DNA of 64,000 bases. Origin: Lucinisca nassula. Its lineage: Eukaryota > Mollusca > Bivalvia > Lucinida > Lucinidae. Both the position numbers and the translations under genes were made by a program. Positions 54,253 to 64,000 of this stretch are shown one piece after another (within the stretch, counting starts at the first letter, position 1; each line of letters begins with the position of its first letter). The stretch covers positions 126,140,027 through 126,204,026 of the forward strand of contig OY757023.1 of NCBI GenBank assembly GCA_963580285.1. The letters run 5' to 3'. The notes beneath the pieces were generated by a model. It ran no database searches. It saw nothing but the letters and a program-made list of their open reading frames with translations, and was not told the DNA's origin.

Positions 54253-54542
54253 TGCCCATAGGGGCTTGAAGAAATATATACGCTGCATGATGCTTCCACG
54301 CAGAGCTGAATCCGGTCCGCACACGAGTACTGGTAAACTGCTCAGTGGATCTAAGCCTGCCCAGGCAAAGCGGTGCTAGTCGGACCGTCCATGCTTATAA
54401 ACCCCTTTTGGTTTCATTGGGCGACAGGGCTTGAGATGTCATTACATCTCAATATCGGGTTGAAGTCCCACAAAATTAAAAGCAACGTCTCCAAAATGAC
54501 CTTTACAGTGTTGACGTGGTTGTGAAACCTCAAATCAAACAA
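54253..54542 (+). mobile_element. SINE-1 with 12-bp target duplication
   Basis: Flanked by ACATTATTGCAA (54241-54252 and 54543-54554). 5' end slightly shortened (TGCCCATAGGGGCTTGAAG). The 3' module is mutated (GTTGACGTGGTTGTGAAACC). Confidence 0.93.
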
Positions 54543-54730
54543 ACATTATTGCAACGACGTTGATTTGGCGTTGTTCCAGTGTGTAGTACGTGTTGGTAGG
54601 GTCGGGTCCTACGAAATTACGAATCGGTCTTATTAGATAAACAATGTGAAATTTATAGAAAAATTTCGGGAAAGAATGACGCACCTGAACGAATGGCAAT
54701 ATATTAACCCATATATGCCCTCTTCTGGGA

Positions 54731-54799
54731 TATTAGCAAACAGTGCCGATCCAGATCAGACACGGCGTCTGATCTGGGTCTACATTGTTTGCTAAAAGA
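54731..54799. repeat. Hairpin, 'GATCAGACGCCGC' family
   Basis: TTAGCAAACAGTGCCGATCC, AGATCAGACACGGCGTCTGA, and return arm GATCTGGGTCTACATTGTTT. Confidence 0.82.
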
Positions 54800-55000
54800 A
54801 AATTCATTTTTGTAAAATTTGCGACAAATAAAAACAAACCTGACACCCTAAGTGACAACTCCAAACTTACTAGATGGAAGGCTCCATGTCACATATGGAT
54901 TAAAACATACGAAGAATAGTTTGTTTCCCTCACCCCATCCCCTTTAGCAGAAAAGAATGAATGGCCAAACAGTTGTCCAAAATTAAATATTGCCAGGATA

Positions 55001-55300
55001 TTTGTTTGTTTGAATTGAGGTTTAACGTTCCCGTCAACACTATTTAGGTCATTTTGGAGATGCTGCTTCCAATGTTTTGGTAATTTTACCCGACATTGAG
55101 ATGAAATGGCAACTCAAGCCCTGTCGACCAATGAAACCAAAATGCTTGTATGCATTGGACGCTCTGAATAACACCACTTTGCCTGGACAGGCTTAGTCCT
55201 TCTAAACGGTTTACCAGTTCTCACGTGTGTTGAGTTTTAGGTCTGCGTGGAAGCACCATGCAGCCCAATCCATTTATCCAAGCACTGACGGGCGGGGGCG
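55001..55300 (-). mobile_element. SINE-1, full length, with 14-bp target duplication
   Basis: ATATTGCCAGGATA (54987-55000) and ATATTGCCATGATA (55301-55314). Body canonical. Confidence 0.92.
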
Positions 55301-55504
55301 ATATTGCCATGATAGACATGCAAAGACATTCAACGAAAATCATAAACCAAAAAGAGAAGCACCGTCTTGGAGCGGTCAGTAAGTGTTTTTCGTGGTTAGC
55401 AATCGTAGTGACTGCATATTCAAAATCTACGTTTTAAGATTAAAGTAATGCAAGACATACAATGCTGCAGTTGAACTGTAGGCGTGCACCGTGGATACTT
55501 TAGC

Positions 55505-56215
55505 TGAACATAACAGTGAAACTTAGGATTGGGCTCCAGTTTTGTCTGGTGTCCCACAAGGTGCCGCTTTTGGCCCATTTTTGTTCTTCGTGGATATTAA
55601 TGACATTTTAAATGACACTGGCTCAGGCATTGGAAAAGATGACTGTGTTTACTACCGTGAAATGAGAAATGGAGATAACTCATTGAAACATCAGACTGAT
55701 AAAGATAGATTAAGATGTTGGGCAATAAAACGGGCCATCAGATTTCAATGCGTTAAGTGCAGTATTGACAAATAACTAGGAGAAACCCCAATAAAACTGA
55801 GCCTTCTTGCATTTAAAGGGGAAAGATCCTCGAAAATATGGATTCAATAAATAAAATATCTCTTATGCAAAGGAGGAGAGACAGTAGGTTTATACTCTTG
55901 TATAAAGGTCTAAAGTGTGCTGCTAGGATTGCAACGAATGGTCTTATTCCCCAATTAGGCAACGTAAAAAGCTAATTGGCCTTCCAGACTCTTGAAACTG
56001 ACAGTTGTAAAGGATCCTTCTTCCCTCGAACCATAAAAAATGGAATACCTCCAAGATTGTTGGCCTTCCAGTCTCCTATAGCGGAATTGCAAAGATCCTT
56101 CTTCCCTCGAACCATAAAAGAAAGGAATACCCTCCCAGATCTATATTTCCTCAGCAGAGGGTGCTGAGGAAGGTGTAACGTCTTTGGTAAGTGGCAGGGA
56201 CTATTTTCCCGCATC
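55505..56215 (+). pseudogene. LINE reverse transcriptase fragment and C-terminal region
   Basis: Starts at LSGVPQGAAFGPFLFFVDIND, the RT segment before the catalytic loop. The usual F/Y-A-D-D-C is altered to GKDDC, followed by VYYREM and a stop at 55773-55775. Broken frames continue: RRDRSRFILLYKGLKCAARI at about 55876, and a SFFPRTIK block near 56010 and again near 56100, from an 85-bp internal repeat. The end resembles LSSAEGAEEGVTSLVSGRD. CR1/Jockey-type RT, dead: the active-site loop is damaged and several frames are used. Confidence 0.82.
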
Positions 56216-56339
56216 ACATGCCATTGTGCATGAATGTCATTTGAAGTGTTACCAGTAACAGTTCTGATTCTGTTAACAAGTTAGCACTTTGTAATTCGAG
56301 GTGTTCCCTTTTATTTTAGAAACAATGTCGTGCATCAGA

Positions 56340-56707
56340 ACAAGAATTTCTTACTGGTGAAGCGTCGACATTCATACATCAGGACCTGTGATATGGAAAG
56401 TTTGTCCCCAGCTCTCACCAAAGAGGTTAACAAAGCTACATTATCCCTAGCACCTTCAGCTGTAGGAATGATAGAATCGGGAAGGGAATTCAAATCTGAA
56501 ATGGTCCGAGGGTAGAAATAATATTTGTAAATGTCAGTTCTTGCAATAGGGGAGTGAAACACCAATGATGTGAGTGGGGTTATACAGCGCCTAGCTGGGG
56601 GAACAAGGTCATCTGTTGTAATGCTGGCATCAACCATGACGTTTGTATAATGGTATGAGCCTACTTCTCCCCTCCTGTTCTTCAGAAACACCCATCTTAA
56701 TTTCATC
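56340..56707 (-). pseudogene. LINE ORF2 C-terminal fragment, opposite orientation
   Basis: Minus-strand open frame: LRWVFLKNRRGEVGSYHYTN, DDLVPPARR, FHSPIARTDIYKYYFYPRTI and SDLNSLPDSIIPTAEGARDN, to a stop near 56335. It corresponds to the region after the RT palm in the plus-strand relic 55505-56215 but is a different, better preserved copy. The two lie tail to tail. Confidence 0.83.
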
Positions 56708-57231
56708 GGTGATTGGTCTACGTACACCGTTTGCTTAAACGGCCAGTCCATTTGAAAAAAAAACTTACAACAAATAAAACAAAGGAGAAACCCGCCTGTC
56801 AAGTATTGTTATGTGGAAAATTCTGGTTGTCATATATGTGTACATGCATCATGAAAGGTGCCTGCGACCAGGTAAGAATCATATCAATATGTGTAGCTGT
56901 ACAATCTGATTGCTTTCAGATGCATCTCGGCGCAGAAATGATTTAATTTGACATGTGATGGAATGAATGCGCAACATGTCTAAATATTTCGAACAAACAG
57001 TGTCATGAATGTCTAGAGTTTGCTAAGAATGACAGAAATTAAGAAGTGTCACGCATTTTGTGCAATAGCCTGCAGATGCACAACAGTTTTTAAACATGAA
57101 CAGGTTGGAGCAACATCTATCCGTCAGCAGTTGAAACCTGCTTTCTCACGAACAGTTTTGACGGATTGCATTCACATTACCTATACACGATCGTCTCGGA
57201 TAAAATCCGCCACTTTTATTTGTGTAGCGGT
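56708..57231. other. No gene seen
   Basis: Unassigned; short open frames without motifs. Confidence 0.4.
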
Positions 57232-57282
57232 TCTTCTTCTTCTTCTTCTTCTGACTACTACTACTACTACTACTACTACTGA
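57232..57282. repeat. (CTT)n and (ACT)n microsatellites
   Basis: TTCTTCTTCTTCTTCTTCT then GACTACTACTACTACTACT, adjacent. Confidence 0.97.
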
Positions 57283-57345
57283 CAATTCGTTGCAGAACTT
57301 GGCGTCTCAAATGAGACCCGCGCGAGGTTAGAACCCACAGCAGTC
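57283..57345 (-). mobile_element. SINE-C fragment
   Basis: TTGCAGAACTTGGCGTCTCA, then AAATGAGACCCGCGCGAGGT and the box B region GTTAGAACCC. Confidence 0.7.
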
Positions 57346-57690
57346 AGAGACGATATGGTTAAGATAGACTATCTGAACGAAACCGCCAACAAATGCGGAC
57401 CTTTAGAAGTTTAAATGCGCATATACATATATTTGCACAAGAACCACCACTGTCGATCAGACATTTTTAGTTTCCTGCCTCTTCAGTTTCCTGCCCTTCA
57501 CAAACATCCGAAGAAAAAACTTGCTTGGGTCTAGAGATAGACTTCTAAATAGAATATCGGAATGAAACGTCAGACAATAGAATACTTGCATGAAACCTCG
57601 AACATTTATCAGCCGATTTGTGGTCTATCTGGAAAATCCTCTATGAATGATTTATCTGGAAAATCCTCTGTGAGTTGAAATTTATCTTTT
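57346..57690. other. No gene seen
   Basis: Unassigned. ATCTGGAAAATCCTCTRTGA occurs twice in tandem at about 57629-57674. Confidence 0.4.
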
Positions 57691-59110
57691 TATCTCCCGA
57701 CCGAATAGGTTCGGGGGATATAGCGATCAGCCTGGCGTCCGTCCGTCTGTCCGTCCGTAGACGCAACCTTGTGATGGCCATAACTCCTATACCCTTTGCG
57801 ATTCATTGATGGTTCTTGGCACAATTGTTCACAAAGGCTGAGACGGCGTGTCATGCGCAAGAACCAGAACTCTGGATGTCATACTTTTTGAGTTATCTCC
57901 CTTTTTAATAAAATAGAATGATTACTTTGTGGTGGCCATAAATCCAACATCCTTTGAGATGTATTGATGACACCTGGCACAGCTGTTCACAAGGCTGAGA
58001 CAGCGTGTCATGCACAAGAACCACAACTCTGGTTGTAATGGTTTTTGAGTTATCTCCCCTTCCAATAAAATAGAGTGAATACCTTGTGATGGCCATAACT
58101 CCAATACCCTTAAAGATATATTAATGATACCTGGCACAGTTGTTCACAAGGCCGAGACGGTGTGTCATGCATAAGAACCACAACTCTGGGTGCCATGGTT
58201 TTTTAGTTATCTCCCCTTCAAATAATATAGAATCACTACCTTGTGATGGCCACATATTGATGGTACTTGGTACATTTATAAATGAGTTTAAGCAGGTGTG
58301 TCACGTGCCAGAACCACAACTCTGGGTGCCCTGGTTTTTTAATTATCTCCCCTGACAATATAACCTTGTGATGGCCATAACTTCAATACCCTTTGAGATA
58401 CATTGATACTACTTTGCACACTTGTATGCAAGGTTGAGACGGCGCTTCATGCCTAAGAACCACAACTCTGGGTGCTATGATATTTGAGTTATCTCCCCTT
58501 CCAATATAACAGTCTGATTACCTTGTGATCACCGTACCTCCAATAACATTTGACATATATTGGTGGTACTTGATGCAGATGTACATGAGGTTAAGCAAGT
58601 GTGTCATGCTCAAGAATTACGACTCTGGGTGCTCTGGCTTTTGAGTACTCTCCCCTGCCAATATAACCATGTGATGACCATAGCTCCAACCCCCTTTGAG
58701 ATATATTCAAGGAACTTGGCGCAATTGTATACAAGGTTCAGAAGGGGTGTCATGTGCAAGAAACACAACTGTTGGTGCTGTGGTATTTGAGTTACCTACC
58801 TTTCCAATATAACAGTATGACCAGCTTCTGATCATCATATCTCAAATACCCTTTGAGGTATATTGATGGTACTTTGTACAGAAATACATGAGCTTAAGCA
58901 GGCATGTCATGCGCAAGAACGACAATTCTGAGTGCCCTGGTTTTTTTAGTTATCTCACCTGACAGTATAATCTTGTGAATGCCATAACTGCAGTAACTTT
59001 TGTGATATATTGCTGGTTTAATTCTGGTGCACTTTCTATTGGTGAACAATCTTCTGAAGGCCATATTGGCTTTTGGTCGGGGGGATTTGCCATCTCTTCG
59101 ATGGCTATAG
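57691..59110. mobile_element. Tandem-core element TCE-5
   Basis: Hairpin 57691-57720 (TATCTCCCGACC / GGTTCGGGGGATA), a GTCCGTCCGTCTGTCCGTCC block, then about nine units of 125-145 bp (ACCTTGTGATGGCCATAACT, CAATACCCTTTGAGATATAT, CACAAGGCTGAGACGG, CATGCGCAAGAACCACAACT, GAGTTATCTCCCCTTCCAAT). The far end has TTTGGTCGGGGGGATTTGCC and ATCTCTTCGATGGCTAT. Fuller relative of TCE-4. Confidence 0.85.
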
Positions 59111-59967
59111 GAAACATGAACTATCCAAACATTTCCTGAAATGGAAGTCGTTGAAATTCATAATCCCTATACCAGACACATGCAGAGAGAGAGAGAGAGA
59201 GTAACCATTTACTCGTCTTACGCTATTTTCACCATCGTTGTTTATATACGGCATGGGAAATATTCAACACTGATCATAACCGTGCTTTTGGGACCTCAAA
59301 ATTAAGGAGATATGGAAGTAGGCATTGATTTAGCCATTAATTGTAAATCCGTCATTGGTATCCATCGTCTGCGTTTCATGGTAACATCTAAGAAAGCCGT
59401 CTGTCGTAAATATTATCTTCTTCCAGCATGGTGCACTCAAGTCCATGCTTATTGCTGCCCGAGCAACGTATGGCACAAGTATATAGGAGTTTATTTTTGA
59501 ACAAGAACTATTTCTCTTTCAAGCTACAATGACATCTTTGGATAAATCGGTTTCATTTCTGGTACTTACACTAATCCTTTTAGAAATTGTGCATGTTTTG
59601 CATTTTAGTTGTCTGTAAAGACGCTTTCATGTAATCTAACGAAGCTAAAAACACCATTACGAAACAGCTGTGACAGTTCCATGAGAATACAGCAAAAAAT
59701 CAAAACTGATTTTTTTAATAGGGTCGCAAAAAACATGATTTTATCGACTCACCCTCTTTCAAATCCAAGGTAAACAGTCGGCGTTTTTGGTATCCGTCTG
59801 CGTTCCAAGTAGTCGAATACCCCGTATGTACCGAAGCCGACTGCCTGGATCAGATAGCGCGAATGTAACGCTCGGGCACACACGCTAAAGGAAGGCATAT
59901 TTACCCAAGTCTGATCTCATTTGAGCCATGGAGCACAACATTTCTTTCAATTTGCATTTGCGCCCAG
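59111..59967. other. No gene seen; inverted copy of 50951-51003 at 59772-59828
   Basis: Includes a short GA run at 59183-59202. The 59772-59828 word is the reverse complement of 50951-51003. No domain-bearing frame. Confidence 0.45.
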
Positions 59968-60030
59968 CGAAGACTCATATCAGCCTGCACATCCGCGCAG
60001 TCTTGGCAGAGTCTTCGTTTGCGCTCTAAG
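59968..60030. repeat. P2-family hairpin
   Basis: GCGAAGACTCATATCAGCCT, GCACATCCGCGCAGTCTTGG, CAGAGTCTTCG. A second, reversed relative lies at about 60065-60115 (CAGACTTTATGGATGCGCAG). Confidence 0.78.
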
Positions 60031-60439
60031 GTTAGCTAAGGGCCCAATGTTCTTTCATGCAGCAAGATAAGTCTTTGGGCAGACTTTATGGATGCGCAGG
60101 CTGGTCTGATTATTCGCTGGTCGCACATGTAAATTGTACGAAATTGTGTGCCTCGGCACCATTGTTAAGGCCAACACGATCTGGACCATGACAAGCAAAA
60201 ACGAATTTTCGGATGTGAGCTGTCGCCGTCTGGTGAGGACTAGATGTGTGGTATTTGGATTGCCAATGACCTGAAGCTTCTTGACCCATATATGACAATG
60301 GAATCTTCCACCCTAATAAGTTTGATGTGGTCCATTTCCAATTAAAGGGGTGTCAAATTTTGTTCGTGATTAGGTTTACAAAATGCTGGCCCTTTAAGCA
60401 GGAAGTGAAGACCAATATTAGACTTCTGGTCAGGTTCTA

Positions 60440-60802
60440 CACTGTTTGCTAAATAGGCGCCATGCATATCGAGGATCGTACATGAGTGTTCATGTATTGT
60501 TGAATTTATTAAACGAATTGAGGAAAAGGGATAAAATGCGAGGCTTCGCCGAGTATTTACCTATTTGCTCAACGAGTTTAATAGATTTATTAATATATGA
60601 ACACGAATGCAAGATTCTGTTTATCATATGGCATTTAAAACGCATTTTATTCACGATTTTTAACAAAAATGTCAATATTCCGCCATTAGTAAACGTGGCG
60701 CCGTTAAGGACGTCGTATGCTACGGGGCGTATCCTACTAATTTGCAAATTTAACATGTTAAATCTACGAAAGCCTAGGAGGACCACTTTCAAAAAGAAAT
60801 AA
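60440..60802. other. Block open on both strands, origin unknown
   Basis: Plus frame 60446-60802 (118 codons) and minus frame 60490-60792 (100 codons) overlap. Neither shows a recognisable domain; both are rich in Leu, Ile and Asn. The sequence is unlike its flanks and ends at the TCGTTA array. It could be part of an unidentified repeat. Not called as a gene. Confidence 0.3.
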
Positions 60803-61375
60803 AAAAAACTTTTCTCGTTATTACGAAATAGCTATGTTGTTATTACGAGATAGCTATGTCGTTATTACGAGATAATTATCGGCCCCCGCCCATAGGGGCT
60901 TGAAGAAATATATGGGCTGCATGATGCTTCCACGCAGAGCTGAATCCGGCCCGCACACTAGTGCTGGTAAACCGCTTAGAGGATCTAAGCCTGTCCAGGA
61001 ACCGCGGTGCGAGGTGGACCGTCCATGCTAATAAACCCTATTGGTTTCATTGGGCGGCAGGGCTTGAGATGTCATTTCATCTCAATGTCGGGTAAAAGTC
61101 CCACAAAATTGGAAGCAACGTCTCCAAAATGACCTTTACAGTGTTGACGGGGACGTTAAACCTCAAATCAAACAAACAAACGAGATAATTATGTTGTAAT
61201 TACGAGAAAACTAAGTCGTTATAACGAGAAAATTTTTCTCGTTATAACGAGATAACTATGTCGTTATTACGAGAAAACTAAGTCGTATTAACGAGATACT
61301 ATCTCGTATTAACGCGATAGCTATCTCGTTATAACGAGAGATAGCTATCGCGTTATAAAGAGATAAATAAGTAAT
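60803..61375. repeat. Array of TCGTTATTACGAGATA palindromic words
   Basis: Many short words of the form (T)CTCGTTATTACGAG(A), TAACGAGATAACTA and TCGTTATAACGA, on both strands, at 60803-60880 and 61181-61375. A SINE-1 (60880-61180) is inserted. Confidence 0.88.
60880..61180 (+). mobile_element. SINE-1, full length
   Basis: 301 bp. CGAGATAATTAT at 60868-60879 and 61181-61192 is the target duplication, although it is also an array word. Very close to the copy at 17638 (shared CCTGTCCAGGAACCGC). Confidence 0.9.
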
Positions 61376-61753
61376 CTTCAGCAACAAAGTTTTCAGCTAC
61401 TAGTGCTAGAGGGGGCTCAGAGAAAAGTGCTTTTGGCACAGACGAGAAGATCCGAACTAACAACACCACTTCCACAAGAGCATCTTCATTAAACACATGC
61501 ATATACACAGCCATATGGACACGCGTGCACAGAGGCATACATACAGACACACACGGACGCACCCTCCCCGCTCACCACCCCCACGCACATATAAGTAATG
61601 ATTGTGACAGGTGGCAGATATTGTTTATGCTGCTTGGTTGGCTCATATCATATGGCCCTCTCAACAACAATTCAGTCGTTCTGAGATGGGACCTCGGTTT
61701 GAAATCTCATTCAAAATACGTAGGCCCGCGGCATTCGTCTACGACACCTTATG

Positions 61754-62052
61754 TTTGTTTGCTTGAATTGAGGTTTAAGGTCCCCGTCAGTACTATTTAG
61801 GTCATTTTGGAGATATTGCTTACAATTTTGTGGGACTTTTACTAGACATTGAGATGAAATGACATTTCAAGCACTGTCGCTCAATGAAACCAATGGGGTT
61901 TATATGCATGGACGGTCCGACTCGCGCCACTATTCCTGGGCAGGTTTAGAACCTCTAAGCGGTTTACCAGTACCCAAGTGCGGTTGATTTCAGTTCTGCG
62001 TGGAAGCATCAGGCAGCCCAATCTATTTCTTCAAGCCCCGATGGGCGGGGGC
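61754..62052 (-). mobile_element. SINE-1, full length, with 12-bp target duplication
   Basis: CGACACCTTATG at 61742-61753 and 62053-62064. Shares private variants with the copy at 63774 (GCGCCACTATTC, AGAACCTCTAAGC, CATCAGGCAGCCC), so the two descend from one insertion. Confidence 0.94.
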
Positions 62053-62109
62053 CGACACCTTATGTATGCGACGAGAATGAGTAATTATTTGAAAAATCAA
62101 TGGATGTGT

Positions 62110-62141
62110 CTTCTTCTTCTTCTTCTTCTTCTTCTTCTTCT
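62110..62141. repeat. (CTT)n microsatellite
   Basis: About ten CTT units; a shorter, interrupted mirror lies at 63714-63740. Confidence 0.95.
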
Positions 62142-62159
62142 GCTACTACTTCTGTGGTG

Positions 62160-62412
62160 ATAATGAGATAATTATCTCGTAATATTGAGGTAATTTTCTC
62201 GTTATTACGAGTTAATTTTCTCGTTATTACGAGTTAATTATCTCGTAATAACGAGTTAATTATCTCGTAATAACGAGATAACTAAGTCGTAATAACGAGA
62301 TAACTAACTCGTAATAACGAGATCATCATTGAATCGTAATTACGAGAAAACTAAGTCGTAATAACGAGATAACTAACTCGTAATAACGAGATAATTAACT
62401 CGTTATAACGGG
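62160..62412. repeat. TCGTTA palindromic-word array, left arm
   Basis: Words such as ACTCGTAATAACGAGATAAT in tandem; its mirror image is at 63585-63712. Confidence 0.88.
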
Positions 62413-62719
62413 AATTGCAACAACATCCAGAAGTCTTACAAGGGCCATTGATACCTGGTTCAAAGTGATCCTCGGTACTTTAGCTCACCTGCCTGTCAGG
62501 GCTCAGCAAGCAATACTTGAATCTGTTCCTCATTTACTACCATCTTCTCAAGTAATCATTCTGTTACATAAGGTGTCGTAGAATAATCCCTGCTTATCAA
62601 CCGTTTTAACGTGATTTTAAACCAAGGTCCCGTGTCAGTATGGTCAGAGATGAGAGAAAATGACGTTATCCTGTTTACGTTTAAGAATCTAAGAGTAACG
62701 TCATGAAACGGCGGCTATT

Positions 62720-62795
62720 CACGGTCAGATTCAGCTCTGCGTGGAAGCACCATGCAGCCAAATTAATTTTTCCAAGCCCCGATGGGCGGGGACGA
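62720..62795 (-). mobile_element. SINE-1 head fragment
   Basis: TTCAGCTCTGCGTGGAAGCA, CCATGCAGCC, CCAAGCCCCGATGGGCGGGG. Lies in the spacer of the inverted duplication. Confidence 0.78.
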
Positions 62796-63359
62796 CATGT
62801 ATCCACAACCATGGAGCTAAATTATGTTTGAATTTACACAAAGTGAGAAGCCCCTTCAGACCATGAATTGCTCCGGTCCTGATACTACAAACCTTCTCTC
62901 ACGCCCAACCCACTCAAAAATGAAGCCGATCCTGCTCAAAAATTCAAAATGCAAACAATTGTTGGCATTATAAAATTCTTGAGCAGGACAAGCAACATTC
63001 TTCGCTCATTTGAGCACACAAATTGCCTAATTTGTTTAAAAACTGGAAATTATGAGCATTACAAATTTCATGCTCAACCAAGCCGAGCAAGAAAAAATAC
63101 CCCCACCCCCTTGACCAGACCTAGAAGAATCCTCATTAAGAACACAAAACCATGCAATAATGGCAGTGCCAGGGACTATATGGGACGGAGCACAGCATGT
63201 GAGTGCGCCCAGCAAAGGCCAAGATCAGCTCCGAGTCCCCCACCAGCCATATTGAAAAAATACCAGACTGAGTACACAGTGAAGATCCGATTAAACTGTG
63301 CATACCGACAGGCCTTTCCGAATCTCTACAGTGTATTTTATGGCCCTCCCAACAGCAAT
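62796..63359. other. Spacer of inverted duplication, no gene called
   Basis: A 150-codon frame (62949-63401) with NCLICLKTGNYEHYKFHAQP and a Pro/Arg-rich middle shows no known domain and runs into the right arm. No signal of coding was found. Confidence 0.35.
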
Positions 63360-63584
63360 GTAGTCATACTAACATGGGCCCTTGGTTTAAAATCGCATTA
63401 AAAAGACTATTCTTCGACACCTTATGTACCAGGCGAGAATGAGTGATTACTTTGGAAGATGGTAGTAAATGAGGAAGTGGTACGCACCGCTAACAGCACT
63501 ACCACTACCAGAACAGATTCCCGTTATTAATGAATGCTGAGCCCTGACAGGCTGGTGAGCTAAAGTACCGAGGATCACTTGGTA

Positions 63585-63712
63585 GTTATCTCGTTATTAC
63601 GAGATAATTAACTCGTTATTACGAGATAATTAACTCGTAGTAACGAGAAAATTAACTCGTAATGACGAGAAAATTAACTCAATATTACGAGATAATTATC
63701 TCATTATCACCA
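63585..63712. repeat. TCGTTA palindromic-word array, right arm
   Basis: Reverse counterpart of 62160-62412, shorter. Confidence 0.88.
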
Positions 63713-63773
63713 CAGAAGAAGATGAAGACGAAGAAGAAACATTTACTGACTTCTCGCCGCATACATAAGGTGT

Positions 63774-64000
63774 CGGCCCCGCCCATCGGGGCTTGAAGAA
63801 ATAGATTGGGCTGCCTGATGTTTCCACGCAGAACTGAAACCAACCGCACATGAGTACTGGTAAACCGCTTAGAGGTTCTAAGCCTGCCTATGAATAGTGG
63901 CGCGAGTCGGACCGTCCATGCATATAAACCTTATTTGTTTCATTGGGCGACAGTGCTTGAAATGTCATTTCATATCAATGTTTAGTAAAAGTCCCACAAA
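63774..64000 (+). mobile_element. SINE-1, cut by window end
   Basis: Head GGCCCCGCCCATCGGGGC after ATACATAAGGTGTC, the mirror of the target word at 62053. Runs to CAAAA at the window edge, so the tail is outside. Confidence 0.9.

Larger units (their letters stand above)
61640..64000. repeat. Large inverted duplication with SINE in both arms
   Basis: 61754-62640 is mirrored by 63360-64000 and beyond. The order on the left is SINE-1, ACCTTATGTATGCG, CTT repeats, TCTGTGGTGATAATGAGATA, TCGTTA array, GTGATCCTCGGTACTTTAGC, TGTCAGGGCTCAGCA, CATCTTC, CATAAGGTGTCG and ACCAAGGTCCC. The same words appear reversed on the right. The spacer is about 700 bp. A third copy of the CCTTGGTTT...CGACACCTTATG segment lies at 61642-61753. 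Confidence 0.88.

Noticed and set aside
57020..57331. 103-codon open frame ending in Leu and Thr runs
   Set aside because: The C-terminal third is translated microsatellite and no domain is seen upstream.
60446..60802. 118-codon open frame
   Set aside because: Equally open on the opposite strand and no motif; kept only as an unassigned block.
62949..63401. 150-codon open frame
   Set aside because: No domain, runs across the boundary of the inverted duplication, and its residue composition follows local base composition.

Overview
The window looks like nuclear DNA of a marine invertebrate, most likely a bivalve mollusc. That assignment is inference. It rests on very high repeat density, Tc1, mariner and non-LTR remnants, several SINE families, palindromic MITEs, and tandem units carrying hammerhead ribozymes of the kind reported from metazoan retrozymes. 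There are no operons, no rRNA and no convincing functional tRNA gene. Only one good host coding exon is visible: a single-exon stretch of a C2H2 zinc-finger protein on the minus strand (22200-23510).

Layout: 1-11217 is the end of a large satellite array (about 59-bp monomers in about 0.9-kb higher-order units). 11282-11973 holds a broken Tc1 transposon. 12322-14968 is an array of a 16-bp palindrome interleaved with SINE pieces. 14995-16268 is one copy of a segmental duplication whose partner lies at 48743-50117. 16269-24300 is mostly MITEs, SINEs and small hairpins around the zinc-finger exon. 24345-32232 contains two long non-coding elements with internal tandem repeats, a CACTA-like element and a nested LINE. 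32240-44520 is a dense mosaic of palindromic MITEs, SINEs, a mariner relic and a ribozyme-bearing element. 44918-46300 is a LINE end split by a three-unit hammerhead-ribozyme array. 51649-53367 is a piggyBac-like non-autonomous element. 53630-57345 holds a pogo-like MITE, SINEs and opposed LINE fragments. 57691-59110 is another tandem-core element. 60803-64000 is a TCGTTA-rich array and a large inverted duplication.

How the parts relate: four SINE families share a common 3' module, and the 3' end of a LINE fragment at 29160-29913 carries the same module. This suggests that the window preserves both the SINEs and a relative of the LINE that mobilises them. Perfect or near-perfect target-site duplications can be read for many insertions, so nesting order can be reconstructed. 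The most notable item is 45123-45897: three 262-bp units, each with a type I hammerhead motif (two with intact cores), flanked by a 4-bp direct repeat and inserted in a LINE reading frame that can be followed on both sides. A second, decayed locus of the same family lies at 35955-36475.

Limits: everything was read by eye. Copy boundaries of diverged repeats are approximate, identities are estimates, and no database search was made.
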